Below, one piece after another: positions 25,783-34,380 of a stretch of DNA of 64,000 nt. The notes beneath the pieces are model-generated. The model was not told where the DNA came from and searched no databases. It was given only the letters and a program-made list of their open reading frames with translations. The stretch spans positions 110,225-174,224 of the forward strand of contig NZ_FNGM01000009.1 of NCBI RefSeq assembly GCF_900102965.1, given 5' to 3'. The DNA is from Paenibacillus jilunlii. GTDB taxonomy: Bacteria; Bacillota; Bacilli; Paenibacillales; Paenibacillaceae. The translations under genes were made by a program, and so were the position numbers. How positions within the stretch are numbered: position 1 is the first letter of the stretch; each line of letters opens with the position of its first letter.

Positions 25783-25958
25783 CCATTCAACGAAGCCCGG
25801 AGAAGATACGTCTGCTTTTTGCACTAACTTCTTGACGCTACCTGAGGGCACTCCAACAATGCATTTCCGCCGTTGTTCTGCCCTAGCCGGCTCGCTGACA
25901 GTTACGCTAGGCGAACCGCTTAGCCCTTAAGGCATCCCACTCAGCCGTAACGCCTGCC

Positions 25959-27086
25959 TCACAACCCACAGTCCGCAGCCTCAGCCACGCCATACAAAGA
26001 CTGCATCTCCACGCAGGCCATGACTAATGCGCCAACGCCGTGCAGATCATTGCTGACCTTCGGGCGGGTGACGTAGTTCTCATAGTCGCCCGCCGAAGTG
26101 CCGATGCAGATGTCCGGCAGAATCAGCCTGCCCTGTTCATCCTGCTGCAGCACCTGGATCAAGCCTTCATATCCCTTGCGGGCGGCAGCTAATGCCCCGG
26201 GTGGAGCGATGCCATGCTTCACAGCCTTGGCAATCGTATAGACGAACAGGCAGGAGCCTGAAGTCTCCAGCCAGTTATCCGGCTGGCCGCCTTTGTCGGC
26301 TACCTGGTACCACAGCCCGCTCCCGCCATCCTGATACCGGATCAGCGCTTCAACGAAGCCGCTCAGCTCGGCGGCAAGCTCTGCCCTCCCCGGGTCCCCG
26401 GCCGGGAGCAGGTCGAGAAACTGCGAGACGGCCAGCCCGTACCAGCCCAGCGACCGGCTCCAGAACTCCGGCGAGCAGCCGGTCCGGGGATTGGCCCAGG
26501 GCATCCGCTTGCTCTCATCCCAGGCATGGTACAAAAGCCCGGTAGCCTCATCCTTCATATGCCTCCGCATCAGCCGCTCCTGATGCAGCACCGTTTCACG
26601 CAGGCTGGCTTCACCGTAGGCATTGGCATATTTTAAGGAGAATACCCCGGCCATATAGAGCCCATCCAGCCACATTTGGTTCGGGTATTTATCCTTGTGC
26701 CAGTATCCGCCTTCCGAGGTCCGGTTCAGCGTCAGCAGCAGATTGCGCAGTTTATCCGCAGCAATCCGGTATTTCTGCTTGCCCGTCCGCTCATGCAGGT
26801 TGAACAGCAGCAGCCCCGCCTGAACCGCATCCAGCTCGTCGCGGGCAAAATACAGGTTGCCGTTCTCATCCACCAGATCATCGACATACTGCTGAATATA
26901 CTCGATATAACGGTCCTCCCGGATGGCTTCCCAGAGCAGCTCCATGCCGCACAGAAATACACCCTGGTGATAATGCCAGCGGTGGGCTGGAGGCAGCTCT
27001 CCCGCTGTGTAAGTATCCATTAAAGAATCACAGGCCTGTTGGGCCCATTCCATAGGTGTTGACGGCAGACTGCCTATCATCTCCAT
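25959..27086 (-). CDS. yteR: Unsaturated rhamnogalacturonyl hydrolase (GH105, YteR-like)
   Basis: A cytosolic enzyme of about 375 residues, close to B. subtilis YteR (373). It removes the 4,5-unsaturated galacturonic acid from rhamnogalacturonan-I disaccharides made by lyases. The alpha6/alpha6-barrel motifs are visible: HRWHYHQGVFLCGMELLWEA, DELDAVQAGLLLFNLHE, LYHAWDESKRMPWANP, FWSRSLGWYGLAVSQFLDLL and NWLETSGSCLFVYTIAKAV. AGGAGGGG precedes two possible starts, ATG 27086 and ATG 27080; the second has better spacing and gives 373 residues. It follows the two importer permeases on the same strand, consistent with intracellular cleavage of the imported sugar. Confidence 0.93.
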   Translation of the reverse strand: MEMIGSLPSTPMEWAQQACDSLMDTYTAGELPPAHRWHYHQGVFLCGMELLWEAIREDRYIEYIQQYVDDLVDENGNLYFARDELDAVQAGLLLFNLHERTGKQKYRIAADKLRNLLLTLNRTSEGGYWHKDKYPNQMWLDGLYMAGVFSLKYANAYGEASLRETVLHQERLMRRHMKDEATGLLYHAWDESKRMPWANPRTGCSPEFWSRSLGWYGLAVSQFLDLLPAGDPGRAELAAELSGFVEALIRYQDGGSGLWYQVADKGGQPDNWLETSGSCLFVYTIAKAVKHGIAPPGALAAARKGYEGLIQVLQQDEQGRLILPDICIGTSAGDYENYVTRPKVSNDLHGVGALVMACVEMQSLYGVAEAADCGL

Positions 27087-27105
27087 ACCCCTCCTGCTAT
27101 ATAAG

Positions 27106-27140
27106 TAACGTTCCTGCAGTTCCAAACTTCCCCTCCACAC
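27106..27140 (-). repeat. Half copy of the 135-bp palindromic element
   Basis: CAGTTCCAAACTTCCCCTCC with short flanks matches the right arm of the elements at 30912-31046 and 40206-40342. Only one arm is present, between the permease gene end and the yteR ribosome site. Read on the minus strand it is in the leader of yteR. Confidence 0.7.
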
Positions 27141-27167
27141 TTCTGCTTTTTATTCTCCCACTCCCCC

Positions 27168-28043
27168 TTAGCCCTTCATCGATCCCAGCATGGCCCCCTT
27201 GGCAAAATGCTTCTGCAGGAACGGATAGATCATCAGAATCGGCAGCGTCGCAACTACGATAACGGCCATCTTGATCGTCTGATCCGGCGGCGGGTTGGTC
27301 GCATCCAGGGAGGCGCTGTAATCCATGCCGCTCGCGAGCACAACAATTTGTCTCAGCAGAACTTGAATCGGCCACTTCGCACTGTCATCCAGATACAGAA
27401 TCGCACTCATGTAAGTGTTCCAATACGTCACCGCATAGAACAGGGAAATGGTCGCAATCGCCGGCAAGGACAGGGGCAGCACGATACGGAATAAGATGCC
27501 GAAGTCGTTGCAGCCGTCGATTTTAGCCGATTCCTCAAGGCCTTCAGGGATATTCTGAAAAAAGTTCTTCAGGATAATCATGTTAAACGCGCTGATCGCT
27601 GACGGCAGAATGAGAGCTGCATAAGAATCGATCAGACCCAGCTCCTTCACCACCAGGAAGGTAGGAATCATCCCGCCATGGAACAGCATGGTGAATACTA
27701 CGAGAAAATTGAACACATTGCGGCCGTCCAGATCCCTTCTGGACAGACCATACGCCATCAGAGCAGTAATGAACATACTGAACAGCGTGCCGACGAGCGT
27801 CACTCCAATAGAGACACCCATGGATTTGATGATCGTATTGGTCGAGAAAATAAATGTGTAGGCCTCAAAGCTCCACACCTTTGGGAACAGCACAAATTTG
27901 CTTGTCGCAAGCTCCGCGCTGGTCGTGAATGAGCCGGCTACCACATGGATAAAGGGCAGCACTGTTATGAGTGTAATGATGGCAAGCAGAGTAAAGTTTA
28001 CAGCAGCAAAAAGTCTGCCGCCAATCGTGCGATCTTCTACCAT
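27168..28043 (-). CDS. ytcP: Carbohydrate ABC transporter permease (YtcP-like)
   Basis: A 291-residue permease with about six membrane helices and the EAA loop (EGLEESAKIDGCNDFGILF) of the second (UgpE/MalG-like) permease type. TM examples: FTLLAIITLITVLPFIHVVAG and NVFNFLVVFTMLFHGGMIP. Its length matches B. subtilis YtcP, part of the rhamnogalacturonan-disaccharide importer YteP-YtcP-YtcQ. It lies 21 bp after the partner permease gene. The shared ATPase (MsmX in B. subtilis) is not in this window. Confidence 0.92.
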   Translation of the reverse strand: MVEDRTIGGRLFAAVNFTLLAIITLITVLPFIHVVAGSFTTSAELATSKFVLFPKVWSFEAYTFIFSTNTIIKSMGVSIGVTLVGTLFSMFITALMAYGLSRRDLDGRNVFNFLVVFTMLFHGGMIPTFLVVKELGLIDSYAALILPSAISAFNMIILKNFFQNIPEGLEESAKIDGCNDFGILFRIVLPLSLPAIATISLFYAVTYWNTYMSAILYLDDSAKWPIQVLLRQIVVLASGMDYSASLDATNPPPDQTIKMAVIVVATLPILMIYPFLQKHFAKGAMLGSMKG

Positions 28044-28064
28044 TTCAATTCCTCCCGCTGGTTC

Positions 28065-29033
28065 TCAATAAACGCCTTCTTCGCCCATTTTCTTGGACAA
28101 TTTGTTAACCGACATGACCATAATGAGCCCAATAATCGACTTGAAGAACCCAATAGCTGTACTGTAGCTGAAGTGGCCTTGTCTTAGCCCTGCCGTGTAT
28201 ACATACGTATCAATAATTTCCGCGACCTCCCGATTCATGGAGTTCAGCAGCAGATACACATGTTCAAATCCAAGATCGAGCACGGAACCAATTTTCAGAA
28301 TAAGCAGGGTAATAATGACGCCGCGGATCGCCGGAAGGGTAATATGCCAGATTTGTCTCAGCCGTCCGGCACCGTCCATGCGTGCAGCTTCATAGAGTCC
28401 GGGGTCGATGGCCGCAATCGAAGCCAGATAGATAATCGTTCCCCAGCCCGCTTCACGCCAAATGATCTGAATAATGTACATCGGCCTGAACCAGCCGGGA
28501 CTCAGCAGGAAATTAATCTTTTCAAACCCGAAATAGGACAGCAGCTCGTTGATAATCCCGCCGTCCATCGTCGTCATTACGAAAGAAATCGAAACGACGA
28601 TCACCCAGGACATGAAATGGGGCAGATAGATAAGCGTCTGGAAGGTTCTTTTGAAAAAGGTGCCTCTCAGCTCATTCAGCATCAAAGCCAGAATAATCGG
28701 AATCGGAAAGTAAAATAAAATGTTCATGCCGAACAAAATCAAAGTGTTCCCCAAAATATTCAGGAAATCCGGCTCAGTGAACAGCCGCTGGAAATGCTCC
28801 ATCCCCACCCATTCACTTCCTGTTATCCCCTGGTAAGGCTTGTAATCCTGAAACGAAATAATCAGTCCATACATCGGCAAATATTTAAAAATCACAAAAT
28901 ACAGCACACCCGGCAGCAGCATGACGTAGAGCAACTTGTTTCTCCACAGACGTTTTTTGAGCTCGCTGCTGCTCTTGTAGCTCTTGGGCTTCAGCTCGGG
29001 AACCACACCAGGCTGAGCGGAGACTTCCTGCAT
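28065..29033 (-). CDS. yteP: Carbohydrate ABC transporter permease (YteP-like)
   Basis: A 322-residue permease of the UgpA/LplB type (B. subtilis YteP is of the same length). A hydrophilic N-terminus with SSSELKKRLWRNKLLY is followed by about six helices and the EAA loop (GLYEAARMDGAGRLRQIW). It pairs with the YtcP-like permease to form the pore for oligogalacturonate-rhamnose sugars. It is 148 bp downstream of the binding-protein gene. Confidence 0.92.
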   Translation of the reverse strand: MQEVSAQPGVVPELKPKSYKSSSELKKRLWRNKLLYVMLLPGVLYFVIFKYLPMYGLIISFQDYKPYQGITGSEWVGMEHFQRLFTEPDFLNILGNTLILFGMNILFYFPIPIILALMLNELRGTFFKRTFQTLIYLPHFMSWVIVVSISFVMTTMDGGIINELLSYFGFEKINFLLSPGWFRPMYIIQIIWREAGWGTIIYLASIAAIDPGLYEAARMDGAGRLRQIWHITLPAIRGVIITLLILKIGSVLDLGFEHVYLLLNSMNREVAEIIDTYVYTAGLRQGHFSYSTAIGFFKSIIGLIMVMSVNKLSKKMGEEGVY

Positions 29034-29181
29034 AATACTCTTCCTTTCTGCTTCTTAATGGATACCTGACTGCCGGCGCGCCCCCAATAGATAATTTGTA
29101 ATAATCTGAAAAGGCCGCCTTAATTACGTTGTTAGCAGCCTTTTCAGCTTCATTGGTATCAGTCATTCATAAGTGTGCTGC

Positions 29182-30735
29182 CTATTTCTTATACACGGCG
29201 TTGTATTCTTCAATGATTTTCTCGCCGCCGCGCTCTTTCCAGGCCTGTACTTCTTTTTCGAATCCGGCCTTGTCAATTTGTCCGTAGATATATTTATAGG
29301 TGGCGTCCGAAATGATCTGCTGCAGCTCCACGCCTTTGGAAGTATAGGTGGCCGAATCCAGCGCAGCTGTAGGATATGCTACACCCACTTTGACATTCTC
29401 CAGCAGCAATTCCTCCGCATGGATTCTGCCCGGCAGCACGTTCAGGCTCTGGTACATGCCATTGGTCTCCGCTTCACCGATCACGCTGTCCTTGAAGCCT
29501 TTGACTTCGCGTTCGATGAGCTCTTTGTCATCCGCAGGCTTGGCTCTGCCGTCCACCACCGTATAGTGGGTGCCTTCAATTCCCCAGTACATCAGATTAG
29601 CCACCTCTGGAGTCATCATTTTGTCAAAAAATGCAAGGATTTTCTTCAGCCCGGCTTCGTCCTTAACCGCAGATTTCGGGAACAGCACCACATTGTTGTA
29701 GCCTGGAATCATCCATTGTGCGAACTTGCCGTCTGGTCCTGCAACCATACTGTGCGTATCGAGCACGGCATCCGGGAAGTTTTTGATCAGATCCTTGTTG
29801 AGGGTATCGATATCCTGCATGGAGCCGCCGATATACATTCCTGCTTTACCGCTGACGAACATGTTAACGGCATCCGTTTTACTGGTAGCTGCGAAGTCCT
29901 GGTTCATGTAACCGGCATCGCGGGCTTTTTTGAAGAAATCCATGGTGTCAAAATACTGCGGGAACGTGAATTCCGGCGCCAATTGGCCGTCCTTCTCCCC
30001 CCAGCTGTTCGGGGTGCCGAACCAGGAGGATACGGTTTTGAAGGCGCCATATACCAGCTCGTTGCGGTCTACAATACCTGTGGTGTCTTTTTTGCCGTTG
30101 CCATCGGGGTCTTGCTCGGTGAACGCCTTCGCCATAGCGAACAGCTCATCCACATTCGCGGGCGGCTTCAGACCCAGCTTGTCGGCCCAGTCCTTGCGGT
30201 AAATGATGCCCTGGCGCGCCAGCGGCCGTCCAATATACAACGTGTACAGCTTGCCGTCCACCTTGGTATTGTTCAGAATTTCCGGCTTCAGCTTATTGAG
30301 ATTCGGGAACTCGCTTAACAGCGGCCCGATCTCCCAGAACTGCCCGTCCTTCATCGATTCCTTCATTTGAATAAAAGTCGTCTGATTCTTCAAATACGTA
30401 ACCTGCGGCAGGGAGCCGGTAGCGAACGAGGAGTTCAGCTTCTCTTCATACGTATCTGCCGGGTAGAACTGATAGGTAAGCTTGGTATGGGTCAGCTTTT
30501 CCACTTCTGTTTTGATCGTATCCGGCGGAGTCTCTGTCGTGTTCAGGGGAAGCATAATCTTAATCTCTGTCGGCTTTTCCGGCTCCGGTGCCGTTGTTGC
30601 GGTGTCTGTTCCGCCGCTGGTTCCCGCATTGCTTGGGGCAGCTTCGTTATTCTTGTTGTTGTTGCCTGAACACGCTGTCAACATACTGAATGTGAGCAGC
30701 GCGGACAGGAGCAGGGTGAAGGATTTTTTGTTCAT
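29182..30735 (-). CDS. ytcQ: Extracellular sugar-binding lipoprotein (YtcQ/LplA-like), paralogue 1
   Basis: A 517-residue family-1 solute-binding protein. ATG 30735 follows CGGAGG. Signal MNKKSFTLLLSALLTFSMLT with lipobox ACSGN; a Ser/Thr/Ala/Gly linker follows. The mature domain has typical motifs: LPLNTTETPPDTIKTEV, IYRKDWADKLGLKPPANVDE, DPDGNGKKDTTGIVDRN (a Ca-binding-like loop) and YNAVYKK at the end. It delivers sugar to the two permeases just downstream. A second, clearly paralogous binding protein is encoded at 35909-37429 on the same strand. Confidence 0.92.
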   Translation of the reverse strand: MNKKSFTLLLSALLTFSMLTACSGNNNKNNEAAPSNAGTSGGTDTATTAPEPEKPTEIKIMLPLNTTETPPDTIKTEVEKLTHTKLTYQFYPADTYEEKLNSSFATGSLPQVTYLKNQTTFIQMKESMKDGQFWEIGPLLSEFPNLNKLKPEILNNTKVDGKLYTLYIGRPLARQGIIYRKDWADKLGLKPPANVDELFAMAKAFTEQDPDGNGKKDTTGIVDRNELVYGAFKTVSSWFGTPNSWGEKDGQLAPEFTFPQYFDTMDFFKKARDAGYMNQDFAATSKTDAVNMFVSGKAGMYIGGSMQDIDTLNKDLIKNFPDAVLDTHSMVAGPDGKFAQWMIPGYNNVVLFPKSAVKDEAGLKKILAFFDKMMTPEVANLMYWGIEGTHYTVVDGRAKPADDKELIEREVKGFKDSVIGEAETNGMYQSLNVLPGRIHAEELLLENVKVGVAYPTAALDSATYTSKGVELQQIISDATYKYIYGQIDKAGFEKEVQAWKERGGEKIIEEYNAVYKK

Positions 30736-30911
30736 GCCGATTTGACCTCCGTTTAACTTGTAATGGGTTACAAGCCCCACATTACAGCGTCTCCACGGTT
30801 ACGAATACAATCATTTACTCATAAAACGGCCTTGCGGCAGGCGTTCTGGGGAAATGATTATTGTGATAATTGGGCATTGGAGCAGAAAAACCGTCTGGGA
30901 GGTGGCTGGGC

Positions 30912-31046
30912 GTGACTGCGGGGAATGTTTGGACTTTCGGCCGCTGTTGTCTCCAGATGTTCTGATTATATCGCTGGCAGCGGATAACATCCGGAGACAA
31001 AGGCGGACGCATTCGCTCCTACAGTTCCAAACTTCCCCTCCGTCAC
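30912..31046. repeat. 135-bp palindromic MITE-like element, copy 1
   Basis: Ends are inverted: GTGACTGCGGGGAATGTTTG at the left and, complemented, GTGACGGAGGGGAAGTTTG at the right. An inner stem is made by TTGTCTCCAGATGTT and AACATCCGGAGACAA. Total length 135 bp. A second copy lies at 40206-40342 and a half copy at 27106-27140. No transposase is nearby, so it is a non-autonomous or REP-like element. Confidence 0.8.
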
Positions 31047-31092
31047 TCCCACCTCCCTTGTTCAGTTCAAATGCAGGGAGGGAAGAGCAGAA

Positions 31093-31122
31093 AACCCCAC
31101 CGCCTGGATTTGCGGTGGGGTT
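31093..31122 (-). terminator. Hairpin AACCCCACCGC, terminator-like
   Basis: Stem AACCCCACCGC / GCGGTGGGGTT with an 8-nt loop, followed on the minus strand by TTTTCTG. A closely related hairpin with similar flanks (GGGAGGG to the left, TTAGGG to the right) is at 34663-34692. Confidence 0.65.
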
Positions 31123-31216
31123 AGGGAACTGGGAGCAAGCTTATTCCTAGCAGATCAGAACTGTAAGACGTTTGAACCTTGAGGAAGCAAGACGTACACC
31201 AAACCCGTAATGTGAA

Positions 31217-31403
31217 TCCGGACACAGGAGACGCTATTTTGCCAAAAAGGCAGCTTTCCTCGTACATCCGGACACAGTGGAACTAGAATCCGTTATTCGT
31301 TCTTTTTAACTGAAAGCGGTGGCCATTGGAGCAATTAGCGGAATCTCAGTCCGTTTGACTTCAAAGATTAGCTTTTTGGTTCAAATAACGCTTCTCCTGT
31401 CCG
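31217..31403. repeat. Four-unit palindromic array of the CGGACA...GCTATT family
   Basis: Units 31217-31240 (TCCGGACACAGGAGACGCTA...) and 31267-31296 (TCCGGACACAG..CCGTTATT) are in one orientation; 31333-31353 (AATTAGCGGAATCTCAGTCC) and 31383-31403 (AATAACGCTTCTCCTGTCCG) are inverted. Starts are 50 bp apart in each arm. The layout is the same as the two other repeat families here, with a different motif. Confidence 0.75.
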
Positions 31404-31530
31404 CTTACCTCGAATCAGCCATCTCCGTGTGTATATAGTGTAATAACAGGGGGATTTGGAATTCCCGGTACTAAAAGAACACTAAGAACAGAAATATGAC
31501 TGCTTTTTCTTCATAGGATCTAGAAAAATA

Positions 31531-31650
31531 TTAACCCTCACCATGATTAAATAGGGTTACCACAAAATAATCTGCTGCATTTGAAATTAAGCCAATGGGT
31601 GCTGCAAGCAAACTAATGAGGGTAAAGAGCAATAGAATCTTTTTCTTCAT
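31531..31650 (-). CDS. Quorum-sensing propeptide (AloP/Phr-type), 39 residues
   Basis: A short gene usually missed by ORF length cut-offs. GGGAGG precedes ATG 31650. The product has a secretion signal (MKKKILLLFTLISLLAAPIG), a likely cleavage after LISNAA, and a 13-residue tail DYFVVTLFNHGEG that would be the source of the mature signal; the last 5-8 residues are the best candidate. The start overlaps the end of the receptor gene by 38 bp, as phr overlaps rap genes and as propeptide genes follow receptors in RRNPP systems. Known for the class: the propeptide is exported, trimmed, re-imported by an oligopeptide permease, and binds the adjacent receptor. Peptide-receptor pairs named AloR/AloP were described in Paenibacillus polymyxa; this pair looks like one of that type. 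Confidence 0.85.
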   Translation of the reverse strand: MKKKILLLFTLISLLAAPIGLISNAADYFVVTLFNHGEG

Positions 31651-33034
31651 AAGAAGTGCCTCCCAAAAGTAATATTTGATATCGGTCTAGTATTTCCTGA
31701 GTGGCAGCCTTTCTAAATCGCTCGAACAGGGTCACACATTCCAGTGTATACTTTTCATTATTAATTTGCTTGAAATTCTTTACAGCGTCTAACAGAAATC
31801 TGAATCCATTAGAATAATCCTTTTTATACAATAAATAAAGAGCAATTTCAAACATTAGGTTTGCCTGGCGATCCAAAGCCAGCTTTCGAGAATATCTTCC
31901 CTGGATTAGCTCATTAAAATTGGTTTCTATATCCTGACTAAACCGATACAAGATGTCGTCCACATTGAATTGATATTTATTAGCGGCTTTCAATATGTAT
32001 AAAAGTCCAATCGTTAGCTCACCTTTTTTCATATCGATATAGTTTGCATAAGGTTCAATTACTTTTGAATCACCGCTCAAAAGCCTTGTGATATAAACGT
32101 TGGCCTCTGACCACTCGATAAAGAGACTTTTCCAGTAATCGACCTCTTCCCCTTGCTCTTTCACCCAACCTAAATCGGCATAAGCATATTTATGAATCAG
32201 AGCCTGCTCATAATCACCCAGCTCATCACAAACATTTCCCCTTAGTAAATCACTGTAGGCGATATAGAAAAACAGGGGTCTACCGGGTGCTTTATGCGAT
32301 TCTTTTGACTTTCGGTGGGGCCCATGCTGCAGATCATATTGAATTCTGGCTTTACGGCCCATTTTGACAGCCAGTTCATCGACCTTATCCCAGCGCTGCA
32401 AAGAACGGTATGTATTCGCGAGCTCTTTGAGTGCGTCCAATTGATCTACTTCATCCAGACGCTCTACAAAAGGCTCGAACCGGTCAGCGGCCCTAAGATT
32501 TTCATTCTGGTTGTCACCAAGAGCAATGGTAAACAAACGGTACTGGCAAAGTGCCAAACGTTCCGAATGCTGCGACCGTTCACTCTCCGCCACAAATTCG
32601 TATAATAGCGCCGCTGCGGCCAACCGGTCTTTAGCAAATAATTCCTCTGCCGTGTCAAAAAGCATGGGTGAATACAACAGATTGTCCATTACATGTTGAA
32701 CAATTCGCTGAATACAATCCAGCTTATTTAAGTCCGCACAGCGATGCAGCAATGGTCCGATCCGCCGCCAGTCCTGGGAACTATCAATGATGTAATTATC
32801 TATGTATAAGTCGTAGAAAAAACCTTCGTCATGCCCCATCGCTTGCGTGATCCGGTCAAGCTGCTGCATCGCAATGGGACGGCGCCCGTGGAGTATATTG
32901 CTAAGGGTCCCGGAATGCATATTCGAGTCTTTAGCAAACTGTGAGATCGTTACAGATCCTCTTCTTAAGTACTCTTCCAACTCTGCTAATATCGTGGTTG
33001 TAGCTTCCAAGTCATAACCACCCTTCGTACTCAA
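31613..33034 (-). CDS. RRNPP-type peptide-sensing transcriptional regulator (AimR/AloR-like)
   Basis: A 473-residue regulator. Residues 12-70 hold an Xre-like HTH (VTISQFAKDSNMHSGTLSNI, then HGRRPIAMQQLDRIT). Residues 90-460 are all-helical TPR-like repeats (AALLYEFVAESERSQHSERL, DQLDALKELANTYRSLQRWD, NVCDELGDYEQALIHKYAY). This is the architecture of intracellular peptide receptors (RRNPP: Rap, Rgg, NprR, PlcR, PrgX, AimR). A 39-residue propeptide gene overlaps its 3' end, giving a complete signalling cassette. Start ATG 33034; the local composition is AT-richer than the flanking sugar genes. Target genes are unknown; the next genes upstream (stalk protein, HExxH protein) are candidates by proximity only. 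Confidence 0.88.
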   Translation of the reverse strand: MSTKGGYDLEATTTILAELEEYLRRGSVTISQFAKDSNMHSGTLSNILHGRRPIAMQQLDRITQAMGHDEGFFYDLYIDNYIIDSSQDWRRIGPLLHRCADLNKLDCIQRIVQHVMDNLLYSPMLFDTAEELFAKDRLAAAALLYEFVAESERSQHSERLALCQYRLFTIALGDNQNENLRAADRFEPFVERLDEVDQLDALKELANTYRSLQRWDKVDELAVKMGRKARIQYDLQHGPHRKSKESHKAPGRPLFFYIAYSDLLRGNVCDELGDYEQALIHKYAYADLGWVKEQGEEVDYWKSLFIEWSEANVYITRLLSGDSKVIEPYANYIDMKKGELTIGLLYILKAANKYQFNVDDILYRFSQDIETNFNELIQGRYSRKLALDRQANLMFEIALYLLYKKDYSNGFRFLLDAVKNFKQINNEKYTLECVTLFERFRKAATQEILDRYQILLLGGTSYEEKDSIALYPH

Positions 33035-33191
33035 TCCATAAAATTGAATAATATTCCTTTTTTGTTAAGTGGAATATACCATTGGTTGATTACGTTCACA
33101 AGGATCATTTATGATATTTCGCTCATATATTTTACAATTTTTCTACAAACATAAAAAAATATTTCATCTGCTTGTTAATGCAGATTATCTT

Positions 33192-33219
33192 AAGGCCATC
33201 CTTTGCAGGATGGCCTTTT
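33192..33219. terminator. Stem-loop with T-run
   Basis: AAGGCCATCC / GGATGGCCTT with a 6-nt loop and TTTTCCTT on the plus strand; on the minus strand the tail is only TTAAGAT. It probably ends the stalk-domain gene (3' end at 33298) on the minus strand, less efficiently than a canonical terminator, or an antisense transcript. Confidence 0.6.
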
Positions 33220-33297
33220 CCTTGAACTATTAGCATAACGTTATGAATCTATGTCAGTGACCTTGACCGAATATTCCCAGCCACCGGGCACGCTGGT

Positions 33298-34296
33298 TTA
33301 ATTAGACTCTATAAGGCCAGCCGCCTTTAAATCTTCAATGTTAAGATACATCGTACCTTTATATTTCTTGACACGTATATCGCTTAACGTAAATTCGCCT
33401 GTTTTAGCTTTCTTGTATTCATCTGTCATAACAATATTGCATCTTACGATGTTCATCCCGACATATTTACCTATGCTAAGGATGTTGGAATCACTATTAC
33501 CAAGATTGCTAATTTTTTCGATTTCCGAGAGCATAGCTAAGGAAATCCAACCTTCGCTCATCAGCGGCGGCAACGTTTCCTTGTTCCCAACTGCAGTTGC
33601 ATAATTAGCATCAAAATAATCCGGATATCCTTTATAGCCGGGTTCCTTGGATTGTTCCTGTGTTGGAGGTACTCCGACAATACGGACTTTGGGAGCGTTA
33701 GCTGTGAACTCTTTAATAGCATCGATCTCGGCTAATTCCTTTTGCTGATTCATATCCTCCAATGCGCGGGGACCGATTAAGACAGCTCCATTGGCTTTGA
33801 ATAAGATAGGGATCCCTTCAATGGTGTAAGATGCGCCTTTAAAAGACGGGCTGTTAATTTGAATCACATCTGCTGCTGCTGAATAATAAACGGCGTTCCC
33901 CGTTGCTTCACCAACGATACGAACCGGAATTAAAGTTGTACCATTCTGAGCAAACGGCGCCGCTTGCAGTGCTTTCTTGTTGCCATTCACGTATGCTGTT
34001 GTGCTTCCAAGGGTAAATGTTATCTTTAAATCGCCTTTGGTGCCGGTAACTTGTTTCAGTTTGGCATTGTAGTCAATATTCATTTTCAGCTTCTCGAACA
34101 ATTCCCGAAAAGGGACGAACGAAACTCCGTTCTTGCTCACGGATCTCGAATTCAGCGGTACCCCATCCACAAAAATGTGGGACCCCTTTGAAGCTGCTGA
34201 TGCAGGAGCAGGAATAAGACCTACACTAAATACCAAAACACATATCATTGCTAGAATCGACAATCTTTTCAACAAACAACGCCCCCAAAGATTCAT
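33298..34296 (-). CDS. Exported protein with copper-amine-oxidase N-terminal (stalk) domain
   Basis: A 332-residue secreted protein. The likely start is ATG 34296 (Lys/Arg-rich start, then RLSILAMICVLVFSVGLI, cleaved after PASA). Residues about 40-150 have the stalk-domain repeats common in Paenibacillus exported proteins: HIFVDGVPLNSRSVSKNG, VSFVPFRELFEKLKMNIDYN and TTLIPVRIVGEATGN. The C-terminal 180 residues (ALEDMNQQKELAEIDAIKEF; LSIGKYVGMNIVRCNIVM) are not recognised. The function of the stalk domain is unknown beyond a surface-protein association. Upstream lies a truncated duplicate of the sugar-binding gene. Confidence 0.8.
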   Translation of the reverse strand: MNLWGRCLLKRLSILAMICVLVFSVGLIPAPASAASKGSHIFVDGVPLNSRSVSKNGVSFVPFRELFEKLKMNIDYNAKLKQVTGTKGDLKITFTLGSTTAYVNGNKKALQAAPFAQNGTTLIPVRIVGEATGNAVYYSAAADVIQINSPSFKGASYTIEGIPILFKANGAVLIGPRALEDMNQQKELAEIDAIKEFTANAPKVRIVGVPPTQEQSKEPGYKGYPDYFDANYATAVGNKETLPPLMSEGWISLAMLSEIEKISNLGNSDSNILSIGKYVGMNIVRCNIVMTDEYKKAKTGEFTLSDIRVKKYKGTMYLNIEDLKAAGLIESN

Positions 34297-34380
34297 TTTA
34301 TTTCCATCACCACTCATCTTACTATTAATTGGTACGCTGTCAAGATAATAGAGTTCTAATCAAACTTGTCATTAACAACC

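Larger units (their letters stand above)
25098..25958. other. Intergenic region upstream of fabH and downstream of yteR
   Basis: This 861-bp stretch holds the FapR-like site, an unconvincing 95-codon frame and the four-unit repeat array, listed separately. Two short CCGTTGTT-containing segments (near 25559 and 25871) resemble each other and one near 51683, suggesting another degenerate dispersed sequence. No further gene was found. Confidence 0.6.
30736..31530. other. Intergenic region between ytcQ and the quorum-sensing locus
   Basis: A roughly 800-bp stretch that contains the MITE-like element, a terminator-like hairpin and the four-unit palindromic array (listed separately). I see no coding frame with domain content in it. 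The ytcQ promoter should lie at its left side, but no clear -35/-10 pair was fixed. Confidence 0.6.

Noticed and set aside
29173..30318. 381-codon plus-strand frame
   Set aside because: Antisense to the ytcQ binding-protein gene; no domain content.
31217..31403. CRISPR-like spacing of repeats before the quorum-sensing locus
   Set aside because: Same reason: two forward and two inverted degenerate units, not direct repeats.
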